A DNA stretch of 5,687 nt from Chloroflexota bacterium. GTDB lineage: Bacteria; Chloroflexota; Anaerolineae; Aggregatilineales; Phototrophicaceae. Positions 1 to 5,687 of the stretch are shown in pieces. Where the stretch lies: assembly GCA_023392115.1 (NCBI GenBank), contig JAEVZT010000440.1, forward strand, positions 1 to 5,687, written 5' to 3'. A model generated the notes under the pieces. It was given only the letters and a program-made list of their open reading frames with translations, searched no databases and had not been told where the DNA came from. The position numbers were made by a program, and so were the translations under genes. Position 1 is the stretch's first letter, and the number at the start of each line of letters is the position of its first letter.

Positions 1-625
1 GTACGTCGATGACCTGCGGAAGGCAGCCAAGCCCGTTGTCGAGATCACGGCGTCGAAAGCCGAATTCGATCACGTCATCCACGATTATGCCAGTGGGACG
101 CGCGCGCTGATGTCCCATCTGCTTGAGCTGGGACACCGGCAGATTGGCTTCGTCTATGGCGTCGCGCAGGAAGGGCAGGGGGCTGATCGCTTGGTCACCT
201 ACCGTCAAGTGCTTCAAGAAGCCGGAGTATCCGGCAGTGACGCCTTTGAGATGCACTGCGGCGACAAGATGGAAGATGCCTATCGCGCCGCCTATACGCT
301 GCTGAGCCGACCGGATCGCCCGACAGCCCTGCTGGCGATCAACGACATGCTTGCAATTGCCGTGATGCGGGCGGCGCACGACCTCGGCTTGACTATCCCC
401 GGCGACCTCTCCGTCGCCGGTTTCGACGACATCCCGTTTTCCAACTATGTCTCACCCCGCTTGACGACAGTTTCGGGGCGGGCAGAAGAAAGTGGGCGAG
501 ACGCGGTTCGACTCCTGCTCAATCGTTTCGCCGATCCAGATCTCCCGCAGCAGGTGACGACGGCGAAAGTGGAACTGATCGTTCGCGAGTCAACGGGTCC
601 GGTTTCCCTACCGGGGAGAGGATAG
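1..625 (+). CDS. LacI/GalR-family transcriptional regulator, C-terminal part (5' end outside window)
   Basis: The reading frame is open from base 2 to the TAG at 623-625, giving 207 residues. The ATG at 110 is internal, not the start. What is visible is the periplasmic-binding-protein-like ligand-binding and dimerisation domain: ...SHLLELGHRQIGFVYGV (the usual 'hL..lGHr.Igf..G' block), then LLAINDMLAIAVMRAAHDLGL with the conserved N114-D115 (visible numbering), then PGDLSVAGFDDIPFSNYVSP with GFDD at 140-143, then PRLTTV, and a C-terminal IVRES motif. LacI-family proteins are about 330-350 residues, so roughly the first 130, including the helix-turn-helix, lie upstream of the window. The protein probably binds a sugar or sugar phosphate in the cytoplasm and controls the importer genes that begin 52 nt downstream. 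No terminator separates them, so co-transcription is plausible. Family assignment is firm; ligand and operator are unknown. Confidence 0.93.
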   Translation, partial: YVDDLRKAAKPVVEITASKAEFDHVIHDYASGTRALMSHLLELGHRQIGFVYGVAQEGQGADRLVTYRQVLQEAGVSGSDAFEMHCGDKMEDAYRAAYTLLSRPDRPTALLAINDMLAIAVMRAAHDLGLTIPGDLSVAGFDDIPFSNYVSPRLTTVSGRAEESGRDAVRLLLNRFADPDLPQQVTTAKVELIVRESTGPVSLPGRG

Positions 626-664
626 GTTTTGACGTCGAGGTTGAGTGTGTTGGACGGTAGGGGC

Positions 665-669
665 AGGAG
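665..669 (+). promoter_or_regulatory. Ribosome binding site AGGAG for the first permease
   Basis: AGGAG lies 8 nt before the ATG at 678. It favours that codon over the in-frame GTG at 645, which has no comparable site. A competing AAAGGA (748-753) sits 8 nt before an in-frame TTG at 762, so the start is not fully settled. Confidence 0.6.
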
Positions 670-677
670 CGTACCGC

Positions 678-1730
678 ATGTCACCAGAGAATGACAGTCA
701 GGGCGCAGCGTCACTGACGGCGTTTGACCGTCTACAAAACGAAACTAAAAGGAATTCCTCTTTGCGCAATCCGTCGGGAATCGCCCATCATCTGAGGAAC
801 AACGCCGTCGCCTATATGTTTCTCATACCGTGGCTCCTCGGGTTTTTCATCCTCACCGTTTATCCGATGGGTTACTCGCTGCTGTTGAGTTTTACGGATT
901 ATGACTTCACACAGCCCAACGCGACGCAGTGGATTGGGTTAGCCAATTACATGAAGATGTTCGGGTCGGTGTTCGGCATGTCCCAGTTCACCGCCCCGTC
1001 GGGCGAACTGATGCGTGTCGACCCGTACTATATGAAGTCGCTTGAAGTGACGTTTACGTATGTGTTCGTGTCCGTGCCGCTGAAGCTGATCTTTGCGCTT
1101 GCCGTGGCGATGCTGCTGAACCAGCGGCTGCGGTGGGTGCCGTTCTACCGTTCCGTGTACTACATCCCGACGCTCCTCGGTGGCTCCATCGCAATCGCGG
1201 TGCTGTGGAGAAAGCTGTTTGAGAGAGATGGCTTGATCAACGGCGTACTGGCAGCCCTCGGCTTTACCGACCTCCCGGGGTGGATCACCAATCCCAATTA
1301 CGCGCTAGGGACGCTCATTCTGCTGTCGGTCTGGCAGTTCGGCTCGTCGATGATCATCTTCCTTGCGGGGCTAAAGCAGATCCCGCAGGAGTACTACGAC
1401 GCGGCGAGCGTCGACGGCGCGAACAAGGTGCAGCAGTTCTTCCGCATCACCATCCCCTTGCTCTCGCCGGTGATTCTGTTCAACCTCGTCATCCAGATGA
1501 TCGGCGCGTTTCAGGCGTTTACTCAAGCCTACATCATCGGCGGCGGCAGGGGCGGCGTGCTCAACTCGACGCTGTTTTACACGCTCCACATGTACATTCA
1601 GGGCTGGACATACCACGAGCTGGGGTACGCCTCGGCGATGGCGTGGGTGCTGCTGCTCATTATCGGCGTGATAACAGCGGTGGTCTTTAGGTCATCGAGA
1701 TGGTGGGTGAATTATGGCGTCGGCGACTAA
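678..1730 (+). CDS. CUT1-type sugar ABC transporter permease, MalF/UgpA-like
   Basis: This 350-residue integral-membrane protein is one half of the channel of a carbohydrate ABC importer. Six hydrophobic segments can be read at about residues 44-69, 125-147, 158-178, 210-231, 262-284 and 317-338. The cytoplasmic EAA loop that docks on the ATPase is EYYDAASVDGANK (238-250), followed by RITIPLL with P260, which fits the family pattern. The N-terminal 40 residues are hydrophilic and longer than in many homologues. A TTG at 762 with its own Shine-Dalgarno-like AAAGGA would give a 322-residue protein with a more usual 14-residue lead before the first membrane segment. I kept ATG 678 because AGGAG lies 8 nt upstream. 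The gene overlaps the next permease by 17 nt. The sugar cannot be deduced from this protein. Length and motifs are normal for the family. Confidence 0.93.
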   Translation: MSPENDSQGAASLTAFDRLQNETKRNSSLRNPSGIAHHLRNNAVAYMFLIPWLLGFFILTVYPMGYSLLLSFTDYDFTQPNATQWIGLANYMKMFGSVFGMSQFTAPSGELMRVDPYYMKSLEVTFTYVFVSVPLKLIFALAVAMLLNQRLRWVPFYRSVYYIPTLLGGSIAIAVLWRKLFERDGLINGVLAALGFTDLPGWITNPNYALGTLILLSVWQFGSSMIIFLAGLKQIPQEYYDAASVDGANKVQQFFRITIPLLSPVILFNLVIQMIGAFQAFTQAYIIGGGRGGVLNSTLFYTLHMYIQGWTYHELGYASAMAWVLLLIIGVITAVVFRSSRWWVNYGVGD

Positions 1731-2577
1731 CGTGAAGACCGGTACGTTTGTGCGTCACGGGCTGACGCATGTATTCATTATTGCGCTCGGCGTGCTCATG
1801 ATCTATCCCGTCGTCTGGATGATCATCAGCTCATTCAAGCCGAACAACATGATCTTCAGCGATCCGGGGCTGATACCGAAAGCCCTGACGATTGAGAATT
1901 ACATCACCGGCTGGCGAGGTTACGCGGGCACGACCTTCGGGACGTTCTTCGTCAACTCGCTCATCATGTGCGCCATCGCCGTCGTCGGAAACGTGATTTC
2001 CTGCTCAATGGCGGCTTACGCCTTCGCGCGCCTCAAGTTCGTCGGCAGAAACTTCTGGTTCGCCGTGATGATGATCACGCTGATGCTGCCGGGTCACGTC
2101 ACGCTCGTCCCGCGCTACATCATGTTCAACTCGTTCGGCTGGGTGGGTTCATACCTGCCGATCCTCATGCCAAAGTTTCTCGCGACCGACGCCTTCTTCG
2201 TGTTTCTACTCGTCCAGTTCATGCGCGGTCTGCCGAGAGAGATCGAGGAAGCGGCGATCATCGATGGGTGCAGTAAGGTCGGGGTGTACCTGCGCATCGT
2301 CATTCCGCTCGCAGCGCCCGCGCTGGTGACGACCGCGCTGTTCACGTTCCTGTGGACGTGGGACGACTTCTTCAACCAACTGCTGTACCTCACCACGCCA
2401 GCGAGTTTCACCGTATCTAGGGCACTGCGCACGTTCGTCGGCGACGCGGGCGCGGTCAACAACTGGGGCGGCGCGCTGGCGATGTCCACGCTCTCGGTCG
2501 TTCCCGCTTTTATCCTGTTTTTCTCCCTGCAGAAATACTTTGTACAGGGTATCGCGACGACGGGCTTGAAGGGCTAG
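1714..2577 (+). CDS. CUT1-type sugar ABC transporter permease, MalG/UgpE-like
   Basis: This 287-residue inner-membrane protein is the second channel subunit, expected to pair with the preceding MalF-like permease. Hydrophobic segments fall at about 16-40, 80-105, 112-135, 145-168, 200-220 and 258-276. The EAA loop is EIEEAAIIDGCSKVG (176-190), followed by RIVIPLAAP with P198. The tail YFVQGIATTGLKG (275-287) is the typical C-terminus of MalG/UgpE proteins. The ATG at 1714 lies inside the 3' end of the upstream permease gene (17-nt overlap, different frame), with GGTGGGTGA at 1702-1710 as ribosome binding site. This arrangement suggests translational coupling, giving equal amounts of the two subunits. 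No ATP-binding subunit follows, as is common in CUT1 clusters that share one ATPase among several importers. The sequence appears intact, and the family is certain. Confidence 0.95.
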   Translation: MASATNVKTGTFVRHGLTHVFIIALGVLMIYPVVWMIISSFKPNNMIFSDPGLIPKALTIENYITGWRGYAGTTFGTFFVNSLIMCAIAVVGNVISCSMAAYAFARLKFVGRNFWFAVMMITLMLPGHVTLVPRYIMFNSFGWVGSYLPILMPKFLATDAFFVFLLVQFMRGLPREIEEAAIIDGCSKVGVYLRIVIPLAAPALVTTALFTFLWTWDDFFNQLLYLTTPASFTVSRALRTFVGDAGAVNNWGGALAMSTLSVVPAFILFFSLQKYFVQGIATTGLKG

Positions 2578-2674
2578 CCTTAACAGGAGAGACGTGTATG
2601 AAATGATAAGCGATGATGCCGGTCGGATTTTTCCGCTGAAATTACAAACTACTACAGAATCAGGAGAATTAGGG
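2578..2674 (+). other. 97-nt leader between second permease and binding-protein gene
   Basis: This gap contains a good Shine-Dalgarno AGGAGA (2585-2590) seven nt before ATG AAA TGA (2598-2606), a two-codon ORF. The TGA of that ORF overlaps an ATG (2603) in the binding-protein frame. A weak hairpin CGGA-TTTT-TCCG lies at 2624-2635. An A-rich, poorly structured stretch (about 2637-2674) leads into the real start. I see no convincing internal promoter. The segment could help raise translation of the binding protein, but that is inference. Confidence 0.45.
2662..2666 (+). promoter_or_regulatory. Ribosome binding site AGGAG for the binding protein
   Basis: AGGAG lies 8 nt before the ATG at 2675, in an A-rich context. 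Together with the signal peptide starting exactly at that codon, it decides against the upstream in-frame GTG at 2594 and ATG at 2603. Confidence 0.75.
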
Positions 2675-3991
2675 ATGACAAGAACTCGCAAATTTACGTT
2701 TCTGGCACTGCTCGCGCTGATGATCATGGGTGCCATCCTGCCGGTCGCAGCACAGGATGGCGCCACCTTCGAGCTGCCCGAGTACACCGGCGGTCCCGCC
2801 GAAATCCGCGTCGGGTGGTGGGGCAACGACGATCGCGCTGCCAGAACCAACGCGGTGATCGAACTGTTCGAGGCTGCGTACCCTGATATTTCGGTCATTG
2901 GCGAGCCGAATGGCGGCACGGCTGACCACTTCCAGATCATCGACACGCAGCTCGCCGGCAGTAACGCGCCCGACATTTTCCAGCTCGGCGGCAACTGGCC
3001 CGATTACCAGCAGTATCTTGAACCTCTCAATGACTACATCGGCAAGCAGCTTCTGATCGACACGCCCGAACGCTTTGACCAGACGGCGCTCATCCCGGCG
3101 TCGACTGCCGATGGCGATCTGTACGCGGTGAGCCTTGGCACGAACACGCTCGTCCTCGCTTACAACAAGACGATGATTGAGGCGGCTGGCGTCGATCTTC
3201 CTGAAGACAACATGACATGGGACGAATTGCTCGACTACGGTCGCGAGCTTCAGGCGGCGCTGCCCGAAGGCGTCTTCCCGTTCGTCGACAACAGCACGAC
3301 GCAGGCGAACTATCTGAGCTACTTCTACGCTCAGGAAGGCACCCCGATCTGGACGCTGGACAACGGCGGCACCTCCTATGCGACGGTCGAGTCTGCTCAG
3401 AAGTGGCTGCAGCTGTGGGCTGACTTGCGCGCTGAAGGGCTGATCCCTGATCCGGAAACGACCTACACCTACACCGAAGAAGGTCCGGACAGCTCCGCGC
3501 TCGTGGCGGGTGACGCGGCGATCGGTCTGATCTGGAGCAACCAGACGGCAGCCTATCAAGCGGCGATGACCGACGAACTGGGCTTGACGACGCTGCCGGC
3601 AGGTGGTGAAGATGCCTATACCATCCAGATGAGCCAGTATCTGGGCGTGAACAATGCCAGCCAAAACAAGGAAGCGGCGGTGCTGTTCGTCAATTTCTTC
3701 GTGTCCAGCCCTGAGGCGGGCGCGATCCTCCAGACCAACCGCGGCATTCCGTCATCGCCGATCGTGCGTCAGGCGATCGCCGACGAAGCGACCCCGATGG
3801 ACGCGGCGGTTTACCGCATCTACGACGCGGTTGCCGACCGCACCATCCCGCAGGGTCCGAACCTGCCGAACGATCAGGAGTTCGTCAACGAGCTTGAGCT
3901 GCTCGGTCAGCGGGTCGCATACGGCGAACTCACGGTGGAGCAGGGTGCTGAGGAACTGCAAGCATTGATTGAGCGCATGGCAGCCAAGTAG
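2675..3991 (+). CDS. Family-1 extracellular sugar-binding protein of the ABC importer
   Basis: This 438-residue secreted protein is the substrate-capturing subunit of the importer encoded just upstream. Residues 1-26 form a Sec signal peptide: basic MTRTRK, a hydrophobic core FLALLALMIMGAILP, and a VAA|QD cleavage site after A26. There is no lipobox cysteine. The mature protein shows the usual CUT1 binding-protein blocks: IRVGWWGNDDRAARTNAVIELF (44-65), a YPDI motif (69-72), AGSNAPDIFQLGG (94-106), the AYNKTMIEAAGVD hinge region (162-174), TWDELL (181-186), ALVAGDAAIGLIWSNQ (275-290) and the C-terminal SSPEAGAILQTNRGIPSSP (344-362). W48 and W49 are candidates for sugar stacking. The in-frame extension from GTG 2594 would place 27 hydrophilic residues before the signal peptide, so ATG 2675 with its AGGAG is preferred. 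The gene is last in the operon, right before the terminator. The specific sugar is unknown. Confidence 0.95.
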   Translation: MTRTRKFTFLALLALMIMGAILPVAAQDGATFELPEYTGGPAEIRVGWWGNDDRAARTNAVIELFEAAYPDISVIGEPNGGTADHFQIIDTQLAGSNAPDIFQLGGNWPDYQQYLEPLNDYIGKQLLIDTPERFDQTALIPASTADGDLYAVSLGTNTLVLAYNKTMIEAAGVDLPEDNMTWDELLDYGRELQAALPEGVFPFVDNSTTQANYLSYFYAQEGTPIWTLDNGGTSYATVESAQKWLQLWADLRAEGLIPDPETTYTYTEEGPDSSALVAGDAAIGLIWSNQTAAYQAAMTDELGLTTLPAGGEDAYTIQMSQYLGVNNASQNKEAAVLFVNFFVSSPEAGAILQTNRGIPSSPIVRQAIADEATPMDAAVYRIYDAVADRTIPQGPNLPNDQEFVNELELLGQRVAYGELTVEQGAEELQALIERMAAK

Positions 3992-4014
3992 TTTCCGGCA
4001 CAAGCAGTGGTTTC

Positions 4015-4051
4015 AAGAGCGCGTGATCCCGCGATCACGCGCTCTTTATTT
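4015..4051 (+). terminator. Strong intrinsic terminator of the transporter operon
   Basis: A perfect 14-bp stem (AAGAGCGCGTGATC at 4015-4028 with its complement at 4033-4046) closes on a 4-nt CCGC loop. The 3' arm runs straight into TTTATTT. It starts 23 nt after the stop of the binding-protein gene. It should end the transporter mRNA and shield its 3' end, and it separates this unit from the acyltransferase gene. Confidence 0.92.
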
Positions 4052-4097
4052 GCCGCGCTGAAGCGATCGATCATTTTGATCCACTTGCTGTTCCCGC

Positions 4098-4127
4098 CTG
4101 ACGTTTCCCCGCCTTCCGTGCTATCAT
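4098..4127 (+). promoter_or_regulatory. Promoter of the acyltransferase gene (extended -10, probably leaderless)
   Basis: TATCAT at 4122-4127 matches the -10 consensus at five of six positions and carries a TGn extension (TG at 4119-4120). CTGACG at 4098-4103, with an 18-nt spacer, matches the -35 consensus at four of six positions. Only six bases separate the -10 from the ATG at 4134, so transcription should begin at or next to the start codon. The GGGG touching the ATG is too close for a normal ribosome binding site. The element sits just after a strong terminator, where a new promoter is needed. Confidence 0.6.
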
Positions 4128-4133
4128 GCGGGG

Positions 4134-5237
4134 ATGATCACACCTCCCGCGTCTCGTATCACCGGTTACATCCCCGGACTGCATGCGCTGCGCGCCTACG
4201 CGGCGCTGTCGGTCATCATCTGGCATGTTTCTCACTTCATTCCCGGTTGGTTTCAGGTCGATGTTAACACCGGGATTCTCCTCCAGCTGACGATGACGGG
4301 AACTGACGCCGTGACGCTGTTCTTTGTCCTGTCGGGTTTCCTGCTCACGTCGATCCTGCTGGAGGAGAAACACGAGTGCGATCAAGTTGATGTCAGGCGC
4401 TTTTATCTGCGGCGGGTGCGGCGGATCGCATCCCTTTATTACCTCGTGCTGCTGGTCACCGCGGCGGTGAGCATTGCCACCGCACCCGACTATGCCATCG
4501 TGTTCGCGCGTCAGTTCGACAGCGTCCAGTTCCCGGCGGCGTTGGGCTTTGCCGCCTTCGTGCCGCTGGCGCTGGACAGCATTTCCGGCATGATCAGCCA
4601 TTACTGGAGTCTGGGCGTCGAAGTAATCTTCTACGCGCTCGCGCCGACGCTGGCATTGACGCGGCGTGTGCCGCTGGCACTCGGGTTGGTAATCGGACTG
4701 CGCCTGTTGATCCTCGCGCTGACGCCGCCCGAAAGCGCCGTCCATCAGATTGCGCTACACATGAAGGTTGACGCGCTTGCGATCGGCGCGCTGTTCGCGT
4801 GGTTATGGCACACGCGGCGGCTGTCAGTCGAGCATGTGCTGACGACGCTTCCGGCGCGTATCGTCCTCGCGCTGGCGCTCGGCATCCTGATTCTGTTCGA
4901 GACGCCTGTACACAACGTCGCGATCGATTATGGGGTCGCGCTCGCCTCCGGCTGGCTGATCGTCAACGTGACCGCCGGACACTTCGTGGTCGAAAACAAG
5001 ATCACGCGCTGGCTAGGCGATATTTCGTATGGGATGTACCTCTGGCACATGTTGGCGTTGTTCGCCGTCGGCGCGTCCGGCATCGCTGGTGTGCGATCGT
5101 ACGCGGCGGTGATCGCGACCACGCTGCTGCTGGCGTCGCTCTCGTATCGGGTGGTGGAACGTCCCTTCATGCGGAGTCGCCGCCGGCATCCCGTAGCGAC
5201 GGCAAACATATTTCAAGGCAGGACAGGGGGGGAATAG
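4134..5237 (+). CDS. Acyltransferase-3 family membrane protein (OafA/NodX-like O-acyltransferase)
   Basis: This 367-residue polytopic membrane protein is of the kind that transfers acetyl or other acyl groups to sugars of surface polysaccharides, glycolipids or secreted glycosides. The family signatures are in order: GLHALRAYAALSVIIWHV (15-32), containing the R20-x10-H31 pair needed for catalysis in studied members; DAVTLFFVLSGFLLT (58-72); the basic RRFYLRRVRRIASLYYL (88-104); HYWSLGVEVIFY (156-167) with E163; RWLGDISYGMYLWHM (292-306); and the closing SYRVVERPF (337-345). About ten hydrophobic stretches are present. It is a stand-alone membrane domain with no SGNH extension, the usual short form. 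The start at 4134 puts the first signature at residue 15, as expected, and lies six bases after a -10 element. No polysaccharide or glycosyltransferase gene adjoins it here, so the acceptor is unknown. The gene appears intact. Confidence 0.93.
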   Translation: MITPPASRITGYIPGLHALRAYAALSVIIWHVSHFIPGWFQVDVNTGILLQLTMTGTDAVTLFFVLSGFLLTSILLEEKHECDQVDVRRFYLRRVRRIASLYYLVLLVTAAVSIATAPDYAIVFARQFDSVQFPAALGFAAFVPLALDSISGMISHYWSLGVEVIFYALAPTLALTRRVPLALGLVIGLRLLILALTPPESAVHQIALHMKVDALAIGALFAWLWHTRRLSVEHVLTTLPARIVLALALGILILFETPVHNVAIDYGVALASGWLIVNVTAGHFVVENKITRWLGDISYGMYLWHMLALFAVGASGIAGVRSYAAVIATTLLLASLSYRVVERPFMRSRRRHPVATANIFQGRTGGE

Positions 5238-5267
5238 TTCGGGACGTTGTTTGAAGTTCAATGGTCT

Positions 5268-5326
5268 CGATGGCGTCAGCTTCCACAGAACTGCTATATA
5301 CCCGCGAAGGCTGACGCCGTTTATCG
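5268..5326. terminator. Hairpin between convergent genes, possible terminator
   Basis: GGCGTCAGC (5272-5280) pairs with GCTGACGCC (5310-5318). The stem extends by TTC/GAA (5281-5283 with 5306-5308) past a bulged G, around a 22-nt loop. CGAT/ATCG (5268-5271 with 5323-5326) could close the base. On the + strand the main stem is followed by GTTTAT, a weak U tail suited to the acyltransferase transcript. No T run follows it on the - strand. The position between two facing genes supports a terminator role, but the large loop and short tail make it weaker than the one at 4015. Confidence 0.5.
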
Positions 5327-5331
5327 AAATC

Positions 5332-5687
5332 TTAGTATGAGGCGGTTTCGGCTGCTTCAGGAAAGTCCTCGTCGACCAAGTCGGCATTGATCCCGTAAGC
5401 CGCCGCCGCGCCTTGCGCCACCGCGATCGCCACACTTCTCATCGGAGACGAAATATCACCTGCCGCGTAGATGCCCTCCGTACTCGTTCTGCCGCGCAGA
5501 TCAACCTGTACCACATTGTTTTCATTAACCTGACATCCCAAATCGTGGGCAAAGGGGGTTCGGTGGGTCGTTCTGGGACTAATGAAGAGGGCGTTGCAGC
5601 GCAGACTCGTGCCGTCACCAAACCGAACCGCCTCTAATTGACTACCTGCACTCTCAAGTGCCGCGATAGGCGTCTCAACCACGTTGA
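5332..5687 (-). CDS. Thioredoxin-reductase-like FAD/NAD(P) oxidoreductase, C-terminal part
   Basis: The frame runs off the right edge of the window. The 117 visible residues end at TAA (complement of 5332-5334). The GTG at 5682 is not a credible start because the frame stays open beyond it. The diagnostic block is RTSTEGIYAAGDISSPMRSV, with GIYAAGD encoded by the complement of 5455-5475. This is the second FAD-binding motif of thioredoxin-reductase-type flavoproteins, in which the Asp contacts the FAD ribityl chain. It is followed by AIAVAQGAAAAYGINADLVDEDF, a typical last helix of TrxB-like proteins. The preceding LFISPRTTHRTPFAHDLGCQVNEN matches the strand before it. The NAD(P)-binding domain, where any redox CxxC would lie, is outside the window. 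It cannot be told whether this is a true thioredoxin reductase, a ferredoxin/flavodoxin reductase or a dithiol oxidase. It converges on the acyltransferase gene and has no evident functional link with it. Confidence 0.88.
   Translation of the reverse strand, partial: NVVETPIAALESAGSQLEAVRFGDGTSLRCNALFISPRTTHRTPFAHDLGCQVNENNVVQVDLRGRTSTEGIYAAGDISSPMRSVAIAVAQGAAAAYGINADLVDEDFPEAAETASY

Noticed and set aside
629..657. TTGACG (629-634) as a -35 for a promoter between the regulator and the permease
   Set aside because: No acceptable -10 hexamer lies 16-18 nt downstream (GGACGG occupies the place).
2566..2602. TTGAAG (2566-2571) with TATGAA (2597-2602) as an internal promoter for the binding-protein gene
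   Set aside because: The spacer would be 25 nt and both hexamers are weak.
2206..2994. 262-codon - strand frame spanning the permease/binding-protein junction
   Set aside because: It crosses two clear + strand genes and shows no recognisable domain. It is a shadow frame.
2669..3664. Long open frame of 331 codons on the - strand opposite the binding-protein gene
   Set aside because: It is the antisense shadow of a GC-rich gene. The predicted protein is rich in Arg and Val, shows no family motif, and the + strand product is unmistakable.
4007..4267. 86-codon + strand frame covering the terminator and the start of the acyltransferase gene
   Set aside because: It runs through a perfect terminator hairpin and a promoter, and overlaps the acyltransferase in another frame without any motif.
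4071..4745. 224-codon open frame on the - strand opposite the acyltransferase gene
   Set aside because: Its composition is extreme (Gln, Arg, Asp and His rich, low complexity), and the + strand encodes all acyltransferase-3 motifs over the same bases.
5292..5300. TGCTATATA as an extended -10 element
   Set aside because: It lies in the loop of the hairpin between convergent genes and no + strand gene begins downstream within the window.
1..5687. CRISPR arrays, insertion sequences, tRNA or other RNA genes, large direct repeats
   Set aside because: Read by eye on both strands. No regularly spaced repeats, terminal inverted repeats, transposase motifs or tRNA-like cloverleaf segments were seen, and nearly all of the window is accounted for by genes.

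Overview
The window looks like chromosome from a high-GC bacterium, most likely a member of Chloroflexota (Anaerolineae-like). I infer this from the protein style (a solute-binding protein whose signal peptide ends in ...PVAAQDG and whose mature protein opens into a WWG motif), the gene order and the extended -10, leaderless-looking promoter at 4119-4134. No rRNA or marker gene is present to prove it.

Positions 1-3991 hold a carbohydrate-uptake cluster on the + strand. It comprises the ligand-binding half of a LacI/GalR-family regulator (5' end outside the window), a MalF/UgpA-type permease, a MalG/UgpE-type permease overlapping it by 17 nt, and a family-1 (CUT1) extracellular sugar-binding protein placed last. 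A strong 14-bp-stem intrinsic terminator at 4015-4051 closes the unit. No ATPase and no glycoside hydrolase is visible. The importer therefore presumably uses a shared MsmX/UgpC/MalK-type ATPase encoded elsewhere, and the sugar cannot be named. The likely logic is that the binding protein captures an oligosaccharide or sugar derivative outside the membrane, the two permeases pass it through, and the LacI-type protein senses a sugar and controls the cluster.

Positions 4052-5237 hold an independent gene for an integral-membrane acyltransferase-3 (OafA/NodX-like) protein. It has its own promoter, so close to the start codon that the mRNA may be leaderless. Positions 5332-5687 hold the C-terminal end of a thioredoxin-reductase-like FAD/NAD(P) oxidoreductase on the - strand, convergent with the acyltransferase. 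A hairpin lies in the 94-nt gap between them.

Overall this is ordinary metabolic and transport territory. I see no mobile element, CRISPR array, RNA gene or new defence-like system. The points worth a second look are small-scale: two translation-start questions in the transporter operon, a two-codon mini-ORF ahead of the binding protein, a binding protein without a lipobox, and the leaderless promoter of the acyltransferase.
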